Assembly (NCBI RefSeq): GCF_004136015.1 | Contig: NZ_CP024866.1 | Span: 5,828,923-5,892,922 of the forward strand | DNA: 64,000 nt | Direction: 5' to 3' | Source: Pseudomonas sp. ACM7 | GTDB taxonomy: Bacteria; Pseudomonadota; Gammaproteobacteria; Pseudomonadales; Pseudomonadaceae | Shown here: piece after piece, positions 54,775 to 63,712 of the stretch | Layout: the number at the start of each line of letters is the position of its first letter | How positions within the stretch are numbered: position 1 is the stretch's first letter | The notes under the pieces: generated by a model | The model's database searches: none | What the model saw: the letters and a program-made list of their open reading frames with translations, nothing else | Told to the model about the DNA's origin: nothing | Made by a program: the position numbers and the translations under genes

Positions 54775-55251
54775 AAACACACTTCCTTGTTTAGCTATGG
54801 AACAGTTTTTTGTCAGACAGCGACAATCTCTGGCGAGATCGTCCTATCACTCGCCCAATGAAGGCGAAAGAAAACTGACACAATTTGAAATCAAACGTCC
54901 ACTACTTTTTTGACGTCAAATTGAGTTGTTCCTGCAAGTACCCGGAAACAATGCCTGCGCTGTCGAAATATTGTTTGTTAGATGACGGTTTGCGCAAATT
55001 GTCTGACAATTTGTTATTTAATTATTAAATAGAGGTAAGTTATTTTTTGTCGATGGGGTCTCACTTTGTGTGAGTTATTAATATGAGTGCCAGCACATTG
55101 ATATCAGTTGAATTTTTATTGAATTAGAGTTTTTGACGACTGCTGCGCAGCCGAACGCAGGCTGCGCCAGCTGCTACAGGTTTCGCGTACACCACAATCC
55201 TTGTAGCAGCTGCCGAAGGCTGCGTTCGGCTGCGCAGCAGTCGTCAGATAC
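54775..55251. other. A+T-rich control region upstream of aprX
   Basis: This 477-base region is much richer in A+T than the rest of the window, especially 54950-55130. It has a perfect palindrome AAATTGTC-T-GACAATTT at 54996-55012 and a related TTGTCAGACA at about 54810-54819. The far end carries a REP doublet (55135-55245). It should contain the aprX promoter on the minus strand; I could not fix its position. No gene is visible. Confidence 0.6.
55135..55245. repeat. REP doublet (REPIN), GTAGCAGCTG family, next to RAYT
   Basis: Arms 55135-55177 and 55203-55245 (43 bases each) are inverted copies with few differences, running GACGACTGCTGCGCAGCC...CAGCTGCTAC and inverse. The loop is 25 bases. 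It ends 6 bases from the RAYT stop codon, the classic arrangement of a REPIN flanking its transposase. Confidence 0.93.
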
Positions 55252-55710
55252 TCACAACCAACACGCATCCCACAGCGGATAATCATGAACGCGTGTCACC
55301 AGTCCTGCTCGTATTGGGTTGGCCACGACATACCGGGCAAGCGCCTTCACATCTTCCTCCCGCCGAACCGCACGATCGTGATACCCCTTCTGCCACAACC
55401 TCCCTCGCCGCCCTAACGCCTGATTAACCGCCAAACCGCTCCGGGATTTGATTCGGCACATCAGCTCCGCCAGCGTCTTGTCATGCAGCTGCACCAGGCA
55501 ATGCATATGGTCTGGCATGACAACCCACGTCAAAAAATCCGCCCAACCCTCCTCCTGCGCCTGACGTAACTCCTGAACGACCAACCTCCCCAGTCGCCAA
55601 TCAACAAAAAACGGCTGCCGTTGGTCAACGACAGCCGTTAGCAGATAAATACGTCCGGACTCAGAGAAGTGACCAACGCGTAGCTGACCCGCATTTGTAT
55701 AAACAGGCAT
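55252..55710 (-). mobile_element. REP-associated tyrosine transposase (RAYT, Y1/IS200-like)
   Basis: The 152-residue coding sequence is a single-domain HUH transposase: metal-binding MPDHMHCLV (His68, His70) and catalytic Tyr110 in WQKGYHDRAVRRE, with IYLLTAVV near the start and DVKALARYVVANPIRAGL near the end. RAYTs cut and process REP hairpins and are thought to spread REPINs. The gene is intact and directly adjoins a REPIN of the GTAGCAGCTG family, of which at least three more copies lie in this window (9353, 13541, 44925). Confidence 0.93.
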
Positions 55711-55802
55711 TCCATTGCCTCCTGATCCATCGAAAGGAGGCCAGGAATCTACAGCGTGTCAGTCAACCCGATGAGCACCCAATGACTACAAGATATGAAC
55801 TC

Positions 55803-56888
55803 TTAACTCCCGGTCCGAATCTTGTTCCACACCCGCGTACGAACCCGGTCGATGTTCAGCGGCATCGCCTCCAGCGCGAACAATTTCCCCATCATCTCCG
55901 GGCTCGGGTAGACCTTGGTGTCATTCTTGATCGCCGGGTCGATCAAACTGTCGGCCTGTTCGTTACCGTTGGCGTAATGCACGTAGTTGCTGATGCTGGC
56001 CATGACGTCCGGACGCAGCAGGTAGTTCATGAAGGCGTAGCCGGCTTTTTCATCCGGGGCGTCTACGGGCATGGCAACCATGTCGAACCAGATGGCGGCG
56101 CCTTCCTTGGGAATCGAATAGCCGATGTCGACGCCGTTCTTGGCTTCTTTCGCACGGTTTTCGGCCTGCAGAATGTCACCGGAGAAGCCGACGGCCACGC
56201 AGATGTCACCGTTGGCCAGGTCGCTGGTGTACTTGGACGAGTGGAAATAGCTGACATACGGGCGGACTTTCATCAGCAGCGCGTCAGCCTTTTTGTAGTC
56301 TTCCGGGTTCTTGCTGTGATGCGGCAGGCCCAGGTAGTTCAGTGCCGCCGGCAACAGCTCGGGGCCGTTGTCGAGGATGGCCACGCCGCACTTCTGCAGC
56401 TTTTGCATGTTTTCGGGTTTGAAAATCAGGTCCCAGGAGTCCACTGGCGCGTTATCACCCAACACGGCCTTGACCTTGGCGATGTTGTAACCGATGCCGG
56501 TGCTGCCCCAGAGATACGGGAAGCCGTGTTCGTTGCCCGGATCGTTGCTCTGCAAGGCCTTGAGCAACGCCGGGTTGAGGTTTTTCCAGTTCGGCAGTTG
56601 GCTCTTGTCGAGTTTCTTCAGCGCCACGCCTTGAATCTGCCGCGCCATGAAATGGTTGGACGGGAAGACCACATCGTAGCCGGATTTGCCGGTCATCAAT
56701 TTGCCGTCGAGGGTTTCATTGCTGTCGAAGACGTCGTAGCTGAACGCGATGCCGGTTTCTTTCTGGAAGTTTTTGGTGGTGTCCGGGGCGATGTATTCCG
56801 ACCAGTTGTAGATCTTGACGGTCTCGCCCGCGTGGCCGAGAGTCGCGAAGAGCGCAAGTGGAGCCAGAGTCAGTGTCTTTCGGATCAT
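55803..56888 (-). CDS. Polyamine (putrescine-type) ABC transporter substrate-binding protein
   Basis: The 361-residue periplasmic binding protein has a signal peptide ending TLGHAGE and the PotF/SpuD pattern: VKIYNWSEYIAPDTTKNFQK, SYDVFDSNETLDGKLMTG, YLWGSTGIGYN and DLANGDICVAVGFSGD. It should bind putrescine or a related polyamine for ABC uptake; no permease or ATPase genes follow here. It is the last gene of a minus-strand group with a cupin and an amine-type FAD oxidase, so import and oxidation of the same compound is likely. Confidence 0.9.
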   Translation of the reverse strand: MIRKTLTLAPLALFATLGHAGETVKIYNWSEYIAPDTTKNFQKETGIAFSYDVFDSNETLDGKLMTGKSGYDVVFPSNHFMARQIQGVALKKLDKSQLPNWKNLNPALLKALQSNDPGNEHGFPYLWGSTGIGYNIAKVKAVLGDNAPVDSWDLIFKPENMQKLQKCGVAILDNGPELLPAALNYLGLPHHSKNPEDYKKADALLMKVRPYVSYFHSSKYTSDLANGDICVAVGFSGDILQAENRAKEAKNGVDIGYSIPKEGAAIWFDMVAMPVDAPDEKAGYAFMNYLLRPDVMASISNYVHYANGNEQADSLIDPAIKNDTKVYPSPEMMGKLFALEAMPLNIDRVRTRVWNKIRTGS

Positions 56889-56948
56889 GAGTCGATTCCT
56901 GTTTGGTTTGTCTTCTTTTTATTGGAGAGCTGGCAGGCAATCAGAGGA

Positions 56949-57290
56949 TCAAAAAATCAAAACGTAGGTCTTGCGCACGGTTTCCTGGACATCCCAGATA
57001 CCAAGGCTGTTGGCTGGCAACATCAGTGCATCGCCGGCTTCTATGTGCAGGGTTTCACCGTCATCCGGGGTAAACGTGCAGCGTCCCTGGATGAAGTGAC
57101 AGAACTCCTGGGCGACGATCTGCCGCCGCCAGCGGCCGGGCGTGCATTCCCAGACGCCGGTTTCGACGCCATCGTCGCGTTCAACGCTGGTGGTCGAGGC
57201 CACCGCCACGGGCATGCCCAGTGGTACGGCGACTGGATTCGACGCTTCCAGCTTCAGGGTTGCGGTGTTCTTGAATTGCGTGATGCTCAT
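56949..57290 (-). CDS. Small cupin-domain protein
   Basis: The 113-residue single-domain cupin shows the conserved fold pattern: WECTPGRWRRQIVAQEFCHFIQGRCTF for the first motif and GDALMLPANSLGIWDVQETVRKTYVL for the second. It belongs to the cupin_3/EutQ-like type often paired with amine or amino-acid oxidases. The catalytic role is not known. It sits between the FAD oxidase (43 bases upstream) and the binding protein (60 bases downstream) on the same strand, consistent with one transcript. Confidence 0.82.
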   Translation of the reverse strand: MSITQFKNTATLKLEASNPVAVPLGMPVAVASTTSVERDDGVETGVWECTPGRWRRQIVAQEFCHFIQGRCTFTPDDGETLHIEAGDALMLPANSLGIWDVQETVRKTYVLIF

Positions 57291-57333
57291 GGGAGTACCT
57301 GTCGATTGAGCCTATAGATGAAGAGCGCGCCGT

Positions 57334-58737
57334 TTACTGCATGAAACCTTCCATGAAGCCGGCAATACCGCTCGCCAGTTTGCGACGCCATGGTGCGGTG
57401 GCCGGGTTGGCCAGGGTCTGGTCTTCATGGGCGAAGCTGCGGATGATCGCGTTGTAACCAAGCCAGCGGCAGGGCTCCGGCTCCCAGGCCCTGAGCGCAT
57501 CGAGCCCTCCCTGGATGACCCACGGCTGGCGAACCAGCTCGGTGTCGCGCTGCAGAATCAGGTCGGCCAGGGTCCGGCCACCCAGGTTGCTGGCACCGAC
57601 GCCCTCCCCGCCATAGCCACCCGACAAGGCGATGCCGCTGGCCTGATCGCACAGCATGTGCGGCTTGAAACGCCGGGACATCCCCAGATTGCCGCCCCAG
57701 GCATGGGTAATCCGCACGTTCTTGAGCTGCGGGAAGAGTTCGCCAAACAGATAACGCCGCAGCTCCACTTCGCTGGTGCTCAGGTCGAAGTCGTGGCGTA
57801 ACTTGCCAGCGAACTGATAACCGCCCCGGGCACCGAACACCAACCGGTTATCAGCCGTGCGCTGACCGTAAGTGACTTGGCGACTGCTTTCGCTGAAGGC
57901 CTGGCCGCGATTCAGGCCGATTTCATCCCACGTGGCAGCGGATAGCGGCTCGGTGGCCACTATCAAGCTCTGCACCGGAAGCTGATAACGCCCCAACGGT
58001 GGCAAGGTGACCGAGTAACCTTCGACCGCCGGCACGATCCAACGGCTGCGAACTGAGGCTTTCGCCGTGTGCAGGCCACCCGATTGCCATTGGGTGACCG
58101 GGCTGTTCTCGTAAATCCTGACGCCCATTTTCTCCACCGTCCGAGCCAGACCTCGCACCATCTTTGCCGGGTGAATGGTCGCGACGTGCGGTGCATAGAT
58201 ACCGCCATAAGGTTTGGCGACTCTGATCTGTTGCGCCAACTGCTCGGGGCTGAGCCAGCGGTAATCGCTTTCGGTCAATCCTTGGCTGTAGAGGGTGTCG
58301 AGATAATGCCGAAGGCTGGCTTCCTGCTCTGGATAGCGTGCTGCGCAATACAGCGCCCCGCCTTTGCGGTAATCGCAGGCGATGTCTTCACGCTCGAGGA
58401 CAATCCCGACTTCATCCGGAATGCCGTGCAGCAAATCGAAAGAAGCCCGGCGCTGTTGAGGCGGCAAGTCGGCGAGCAAGCGGTCTTCACCCAGCACATT
58501 GCCCATCAGCCAGCCGCCGTTACGCCCCGAGGCGCCAAAACCGGCGGTTTGCGCTTCAACGATGGTGATGCTCAGGTCGGGAGCCTGGCGTTTGAGGTAG
58601 TACGCAGTCCAGAGCCCGGTATACCCCGCGCCTATGATGGCGACGTCGACGTCCAGATCCTGTTCCAGCGCTGGACGCGCCAACAATGGCTCGTCGAGTT
58701 GATCCATCCACAAACTGATAGTGCGCCACGCCGACAT
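57334..58737 (-). CDS. FAD-dependent oxidoreductase, gamma-glutamylputrescine oxidase-like (PuuB-type DAO)
   Basis: The 467-residue DAO-family flavoenzyme has the dinucleotide motif VAIIGAGYTGLWTAYYL near residue 30, the GFGASGRNGGWLMG segment that holds flavin, and C-terminal SGGYGGEGVGASNLGGRTLADL. Relatives oxidise gamma-glutamylputrescine or other amines with H2O2 release. The start at 58737 (MSAWRTISLWMDQ) is supported by GGAG at suitable spacing; the longer in-frame start lacks it. The AraC gene upstream on the same strand probably controls it. Confidence 0.88.
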   Translation of the reverse strand: MSAWRTISLWMDQLDEPLLARPALEQDLDVDVAIIGAGYTGLWTAYYLKRQAPDLSITIVEAQTAGFGASGRNGGWLMGNVLGEDRLLADLPPQQRRASFDLLHGIPDEVGIVLEREDIACDYRKGGALYCAARYPEQEASLRHYLDTLYSQGLTESDYRWLSPEQLAQQIRVAKPYGGIYAPHVATIHPAKMVRGLARTVEKMGVRIYENSPVTQWQSGGLHTAKASVRSRWIVPAVEGYSVTLPPLGRYQLPVQSLIVATEPLSAATWDEIGLNRGQAFSESSRQVTYGQRTADNRLVFGARGGYQFAGKLRHDFDLSTSEVELRRYLFGELFPQLKNVRITHAWGGNLGMSRRFKPHMLCDQASGIALSGGYGGEGVGASNLGGRTLADLILQRDTELVRQPWVIQGGLDALRAWEPEPCRWLGYNAIIRSFAHEDQTLANPATAPWRRKLASGIAGFMEGFMQ

Positions 58738-58787
58738 GCAAGACTCCGCCACTCAAACTTCGATGGCGTCGATCCTAGTGCGTGGAC

Positions 58788-59603
58788 TTAGAGGCTGTCT
58801 TGCGCGCGTGCACGCAAAGAAATTTGTTTTACGTAGGCCTTGGGCGACTGGCCGGTGTGCTGACGGAAGCAGCTATAAAACGCCGACAGCGAATTGAACC
58901 CGGCGGCAAACGCCAGTTCGTCGATACGCAGTGGCGGCGTGGCGTTATCCAGCGCCGCGAGCAAATGCTGCAGGCGCGCCTGGTTGACGTATCGATAGAA
59001 GCTCTGGCCAAGCACCTGATTCAGCAGGTAGGAAATCTGATTGCGGCTATACCCGCACTCCTTCGCCACCCGTTGCAGGTCGAGTTCGGCATCGAGGTAA
59101 GGTTGTTGGCGCTGAAAATACTGCTGCAAATCTTCAGCCATGAAACTCAGCTGGCGTGCAGACAGCCCGAGTCGACTAACCGCCGGGCGTTGGCTGCTGG
59201 CGGCTTTGCTGACGGGCTGTTCATGGACCAGCGAGGCGTATTCGTTGACCTGCCAGATCAGTCCGTCACGTACGGTAATCGCCTCGCTGGCCCGGAACGA
59301 CACCAGGCCTTCACCGCCGCGAAGGGTTATACGGTACTGAATGAACGCCGTGTTGCCGTCCAGACGAATACGGTCCGAGTGCTCCAGGGCTTCATCGGGA
59401 TCGCGGGGCATGCTGCTGCGCACGTATTCACGTAATTCCGACAGCCCCATCACACGGTTCTGGAAGAAATCGCTGTACTGAATCTCTGGGTGATAGAGCG
59501 CCATCACCCCGCCCAGGTCCCGGTGTTTCCAGCGCAAGTGATAACGCATCACCGTGTCGCCCGTGGCCTGGGTTTGCAGCGGACCATCATCATCGGCGTG
59601 CAT
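58788..59603 (-). CDS. AraC-family regulator with NTF2/SnoaL-like sensor domain
   Basis: The 271-residue product has an unusual N-terminal NTF2-like fold (residues about 15-120: MRYHLRWKHRDLGGVMALYHPEI, FFQNRVMG and ASEAITVRDGLIWQVNEY), likely a small-molecule pocket. A C-terminal AraC domain follows, with LDLQRVAKECGYSRNQISYLL and IDELAFAAGFNSLSAFYSCFRQHTGQSPKAY. It is encoded just upstream of, and in line with, the FAD oxidase, cupin and polyamine-binding genes, 50 bases from the oxidase, and is the probable activator. The start at 59603 has GAGTCC upstream; a longer form to 59663 is less likely. Confidence 0.86.
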   Translation of the reverse strand: MHADDDGPLQTQATGDTVMRYHLRWKHRDLGGVMALYHPEIQYSDFFQNRVMGLSELREYVRSSMPRDPDEALEHSDRIRLDGNTAFIQYRITLRGGEGLVSFRASEAITVRDGLIWQVNEYASLVHEQPVSKAASSQRPAVSRLGLSARQLSFMAEDLQQYFQRQQPYLDAELDLQRVAKECGYSRNQISYLLNQVLGQSFYRYVNQARLQHLLAALDNATPPLRIDELAFAAGFNSLSAFYSCFRQHTGQSPKAYVKQISLRARAQDSL

Positions 59604-59866
59604 AAAGGACTCGGCGAGAAAAAGCCGAGCTTGCCGAAATTCCGTCTCGGCTTCAATGACCAACCAGTGGTGGCCAACTGCCGAACACCGACCGTTCCCG
59701 TGACCTGCATCAAAAAAACTGAACCAATCGCTAAACGGCCTGAAAAATCCACATCGTTTTCACATTTGGCTGCTACTTTTAAAGGCAGTCATCGGTTGAG
59801 CCATTGAAGGCTCTTCCCTCCTAACATGAGCTAAAGGAAGCGCTCGATGAATGAGGCGGGCTACAT

Positions 59867-60139
59867 ATGAATAAAGGGTTCAGTAAAGTCACCTTTCCAA
59901 ACGCCTGCCAGCTGATGCGCTGGCATTTTCATCCCATGGGTTTCGAGGCGAGCATGGATGCGCCGGGCAGTATGATTGCCCGTCTATTTGACCGTGCCAG
60001 TGGCGAGACCATGATCGCCATCGCCGGCATTCCTTGCGCGACGGTAATGAATGCTGCGGATGTAGAACGAATAATCGAAGCGGTGGAAGACGAGCTTGAG
60101 GCTTTCATTCCACCCACCGCCCTCAGGAGCTACGCCTGA
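59867..60139 (+). CDS. DUF1652 small protein
   Basis: The 90-residue soluble protein resembles the Pseudomonas DUF1652 family. It has FPNACQLMRWHFHPMGFEA, a central SMIARLFDRASGETMIAIAG and a terminal helix DVERIIEAVEDELEAF. The function is unknown. It stands alone, with a 263-base upstream gap and its own terminator directly downstream. Confidence 0.75.
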   Translation: MNKGFSKVTFPNACQLMRWHFHPMGFEASMDAPGSMIARLFDRASGETMIAIAGIPCATVMNAADVERIIEAVEDELEAFIPPTALRSYA

Positions 60140-60158
60140 AGGCTGAACACTCAACAAC

Positions 60159-60183
60159 AAGCCCACGTTAAGTGGGCTTTTTT
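60159..60183 (+). terminator. Intrinsic terminator after the DUF1652 gene
   Basis: AAGCCCAC pairs perfectly with GTGGGCTT around GTTAA and runs into TTTTTT. It is 20 bases after the DUF1652 stop. On the minus strand the stem would also face the end of the UvrD-like gene's transcript. Confidence 0.92.
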
Positions 60184-60205
60184 GTGAGCGACGATCTCTT
60201 AAGGT

Positions 60206-62680
60206 TCACGCCGATGTCTTGCCCAGTCGGTGATCGGCAAAGAACACTTTGCCTTTGCCGATCCGATCGGAAGCTTTAGGCATGTTGGCTGCCTGGGTGT
60301 CTTGCCCATCGACATACCAATAGCAATGACTCACCGCCCGAGTGATGCCGACGTAAGCCAGTCGCAGGATCTCGTCTTTCTGTGCGCTGTCGTATGCTTC
60401 GCTGTCGCCAGCCTTGCCCAGACCCGCCATGCGATAGACCTGGTTCTTGTACGGCGAACTGGTCAGGTGCTGGCAATCACCCAACAGGAACACGGCGTCA
60501 GCCTGAAGTCCCTTGGCGCTGTGATACGTCAGCTGCTTCAGCCGTCGTGCTTCGTACGGCAAGCTAGAATCTACATTAACTACAGACTGAATATGCTCTT
60601 CTATCAATGACTTATCGCTACTTTTTCGATAAAGCATCAAGATCGAATCGCCCTTTCTGTAGTGCTCCATCAGGCGTTTGGCCATGCCTTGATCGTCACG
60701 ATCGAGAACGTTAACCGGCAGCAATGCCTTCGGCTCGCCACTGGCCTTGGCCTTCTTGCCAGCGATCGCCGGCGCCGCACGAACGATGTGTTCGGCGGCA
60801 TCGATGATGTGCTGATGGCTGCGGTAGTTGTCGCTGAGCATGACCTTGGTCGTGCTCGGCGAAGGGAATTCCTTGTTGAATTCCATGAAATACGTCGGCG
60901 AACTGCCCCGCCAGCCATAGATGGACTGCCAGTCATCGCCGACACAGAGCAACGACGAACGTTGTGCGCCGCGCCCCACGTGCATGGCCGGGCCGCGACT
61001 GCGGATTTCCGTCAGGCTCGCGCGAATCCAGGAAACGATCTGCGGCGATACGTCCTGAAATTCGTCGATCATCAAGTGCGACATCGGCCTGAGCAGCTCA
61101 TCGGTCAGCAGCTTCAGGTTTTCCGGCGAATGTTCGCTGAACAAGGCGAACATCCGGTTGTAGGTCATAACCGGTGGTTTCTGATCAAGCAGATGATCTT
61201 CCAGCGCTCGCCAGTACAGGCTCAAGGCCTCGAAGAAAAACCGGTCGGGGTCGTCCTTGGCAAAACTCATCTGGCCCACGGCATTGGGTACATCCAGGCC
61301 GAGGTTCTCGATAAATCCGGCGGCAGCGACAAAACAGTCCAGTAACGGCGCAGAGCTGAGTTCGCCCTTGACCTTGTAATCGAAGCCCGGCCCGGCACTG
61401 GCATCGCCTCCAAGGGACGCCAATACTCGCTTTGATGACTCGTAACTATCCAGCCATATCAATGGCTTACGACAGAAAGCTTGAAACAGGGTGCGCTTGA
61501 CCGCCCATTCCGCCCGCACGCTCAATTTGGCATTGGGGCGGCTGACCTGCGGGTTTTCCCGAGGATCGAACCCCAGCACCACCCAAGCGTCCAGGCTAGG
61601 AATATAGCCATGACAATGAAATGGCGAGCCGTTGATATCGAACGTCTGGCGCTTCGGCTCGATGCCTTTGATTGGCCAGGCGCCCGCACGAAACCACAAA
61701 TCTTCGATAGCGTCGCAGAGCTCTTCGTCGCGTTTGGCGGCCAGTTCGGTCACAGCCATGCGCTTTTGCACGTCCGGGTGATCGCGTTCCAGCTCCTTGA
61801 GTTGCAGCGCGTGACGGGACAAGGGCTTGATCAATTCGCGAAAGCGCTCATTGCGAGTGTGCAGGCTGTGATAGCAAGCGTTGAGTTGCTGGCGCTGGGC
61901 GTCGTTGATGCGCAGGTCGAAAGGATTACTGTCGACCTCCTCATCGCCGTTTTGCGGACGGTGACTGAGGTTTTCGAAGGCTTGCAGCCGCTCGAACCCC
62001 GGCAAGCTTCGAACCATCGGCAGGATTCGCGAATGGAAGGTGCGCACCAGATCACGCGCCTCTTTGAAACTGAGCGACCGGCCCCAGAGTGCAAACAGCT
62101 CGATCAGTTTGTTGATGAAGTCTTTGCGCGATTCACGGGTAAAGGTCACCACCGTCATCGAACTCAGCTCGAACCCCAGATAATGGGTCAGCAGCAAAAT
62201 TCGCAACACCAACGTGGTCGACTTGCCCGCACCCGCGCCGGCAATCACCGAGGTCGAGGGCGTGTCGCTGAAGATCATTTTCCACTGCGCGGCGCTGGGC
62301 TGGGCATGCGGTGGCAGCAAGCGAGCGACATCCGTCTTCATACGCTTCTTCAACTCGGCGCTCAACGGCAGACGCCAATCGTCGAACAGATTCTCGTCAA
62401 CGTTGGGCGGCCGGTGTTCGGTCGAGCGTGAGTCGCGGATCAGCAATACCTGCCGGCCTTCTTCCAACCCTTCAAGTTTGCCTTCCTTATAGCCGTAATC
62501 CACCCCGGCACTGTGCCCACTGCGAAAGCCGTCAGCCTGGCCGTGCAGCCAGGATGCCCGGTGTTGTGCGCGCAGACGCGTCAGGCCGTGACCAAAGAAC
62601 CGGGCGGCCAGACGCTTGAGCAGCGGCATCTCGGTCAGGGGACGAAGTTCAGGAGGAAGATCGGGAGTGTGTTGCGGCAC
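60206..62680 (-). CDS. UvrD/Rep-type superfamily 1 DNA helicase
   Basis: The 824-residue helicase has an atypical basic N-terminal region of about 130 residues (LKRLAARFFGHGLTRLRAQH, ADGFRSGHSAGVDYGYKEGK). SF1A motifs follow: the ATP site AGAGAGKSTT, VVTFTRESRKDF, MIDEFQDVS, CVGDDWQSIYGWRGS and SDNYRSHQHI. The C-terminal part holds LTYHSAKGLQADAVFLLG and LRLAYVGITRAVSHCYW. It should unwind DNA 3'-5' in repair or replication restart. The N-terminal part resembles a DNA-binding or membrane-proximal adaptor and sets it apart from UvrD and Rep. No partner nuclease is adjacent. Confidence 0.88.
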   Translation of the reverse strand: MPQHTPDLPPELRPLTEMPLLKRLAARFFGHGLTRLRAQHRASWLHGQADGFRSGHSAGVDYGYKEGKLEGLEEGRQVLLIRDSRSTEHRPPNVDENLFDDWRLPLSAELKKRMKTDVARLLPPHAQPSAAQWKMIFSDTPSTSVIAGAGAGKSTTLVLRILLLTHYLGFELSSMTVVTFTRESRKDFINKLIELFALWGRSLSFKEARDLVRTFHSRILPMVRSLPGFERLQAFENLSHRPQNGDEEVDSNPFDLRINDAQRQQLNACYHSLHTRNERFRELIKPLSRHALQLKELERDHPDVQKRMAVTELAAKRDEELCDAIEDLWFRAGAWPIKGIEPKRQTFDINGSPFHCHGYIPSLDAWVVLGFDPRENPQVSRPNAKLSVRAEWAVKRTLFQAFCRKPLIWLDSYESSKRVLASLGGDASAGPGFDYKVKGELSSAPLLDCFVAAAGFIENLGLDVPNAVGQMSFAKDDPDRFFFEALSLYWRALEDHLLDQKPPVMTYNRMFALFSEHSPENLKLLTDELLRPMSHLMIDEFQDVSPQIVSWIRASLTEIRSRGPAMHVGRGAQRSSLLCVGDDWQSIYGWRGSSPTYFMEFNKEFPSPSTTKVMLSDNYRSHQHIIDAAEHIVRAAPAIAGKKAKASGEPKALLPVNVLDRDDQGMAKRLMEHYRKGDSILMLYRKSSDKSLIEEHIQSVVNVDSSLPYEARRLKQLTYHSAKGLQADAVFLLGDCQHLTSSPYKNQVYRMAGLGKAGDSEAYDSAQKDEILRLAYVGITRAVSHCYWYVDGQDTQAANMPKASDRIGKGKVFFADHRLGKTSA

Positions 62681-62960
62681 GCGGGCTGACTCCAGGGTGT
62701 GAGGCTGTTGAGGGCTATGGTGTCTGCATTTGCCGTTCAGTTCTAGTGAAATGCTTACAGGTCATTGGCTTATGCGATGAAGTGAAGGTTGGGTGAGAAA
62801 CTTTCGAGGTTATTTGATATCAAATTATTCGATTGTATTGAGGCATTTTTTACGCTTTTTATCGATCAGTGCCTGATAGATGATGCTCGCCATCAACCAC
62901 CGGTTCGCGTTTCGTGGCTCAGGCGCTCTGCCCCATGACGAACCTTTTCAGGAGACGATC

Positions 62961-63656
62961 ATGCTTGAACTCAGACCCTTCAAATCCCTGGGCGGCGCCC
63001 ACCATGGCTGGTTGGATGCCCATCACCACTTTTCGTTCGCCGAATACCATGACCCAAAACGCATGAACTGGGGCAACCTGCGGGTGTGGAACGACGACGT
63101 GATTGCCTCTGGCACCGGTTTCCCGAAACATCCGCACCGGGACATGGAAATCATCACTTATGTCCGTGAAGGCGCAATCACTCACGAAGATAACCTGGGC
63201 AACAAGGGTCGCACCGAAGCGGGCGACGTTCAGGTCATGAGCGCCGGTACCGGGATCGCCCACAGTGAATACAACCTGGAAGCGACAGAGACCAAGATCT
63301 TCCAGATCTGGATCATCCCGAACGAAACCGGTTTGGCACCGTCCTGGGGCGCCAAACCCTTCCCCAAAGGCCAGCGCGAAGGTTTCGTGACACTGGCAAG
63401 CGGCAAGGCCGGCGACGATCAAAGCCTGCGGATTCGAGCCGATGCCCGATTAGTGGCCGCGAACCTGAAGGCCGGTGAATCCGCCGAATATCGCCTGGAC
63501 AATGGCCGTCGTGCCTATCTGGTTCCGGCTACCGGTGTCATTGGAGTCAATGGCTTGCGTGCACAAGCTCGAGACGGTATTGCGGTTGCCGATGAGCAGG
63601 TGTTGCGGGTGACCGCCATCGAAGACAGTGAAATCGTCCTGGTGGACCTGGCTTGA
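62961..63656 (+). CDS. Pirin-family protein (YhhW-like quercetinase)
   Basis: The 231-residue bicupin has the pirin metal-binding set GFPKHPHRDMEIITYV and THEDN, and GTGIAHSEYN with the last His/Glu ligands. The second half keeps the fold without a full metal site (ESAEYRLDNGRRAYLVPATG). E. coli YhhW has quercetin 2,3-dioxygenase activity; a native substrate here is unknown. The start at 62961 follows CAGGAGA at good spacing; the frame is open from 62880 but without a ribosome site. It ends in a terminator that a group II intron has used as target. Confidence 0.9.
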   Translation: MLELRPFKSLGGAHHGWLDAHHHFSFAEYHDPKRMNWGNLRVWNDDVIASGTGFPKHPHRDMEIITYVREGAITHEDNLGNKGRTEAGDVQVMSAGTGIAHSEYNLEATETKIFQIWIIPNETGLAPSWGAKPFPKGQREGFVTLASGKAGDDQSLRIRADARLVAANLKAGESAEYRLDNGRRAYLVPATGVIGVNGLRAQARDGIAVADEQVLRVTAIEDSEIVLVDLA

Positions 63657-63680
63657 TCGGGTAAACGCGGGACAAAAAAA

Positions 63681-63708
63681 GGGGCGACCGTCATGGCCGC
63701 CCCTTTTT
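63681..63708 (+). terminator. Intrinsic terminator of the pirin gene
   Basis: GGGGCG-A-CC pairs with GG-C-CGCCCC (9 positions, one mismatch) around GTCAT and is followed by TTTTT. Group II intron sequence starts 9 bases after the stem. Confidence 0.9.
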
Positions 63709-63712
63709 ACAT

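Noticed and set aside
55695..57317. Plus-strand open frame of 540 codons over the polyamine-binding and cupin genes
   Set aside because: No domain similarity; it is antisense to two well-supported genes and crosses their boundary.
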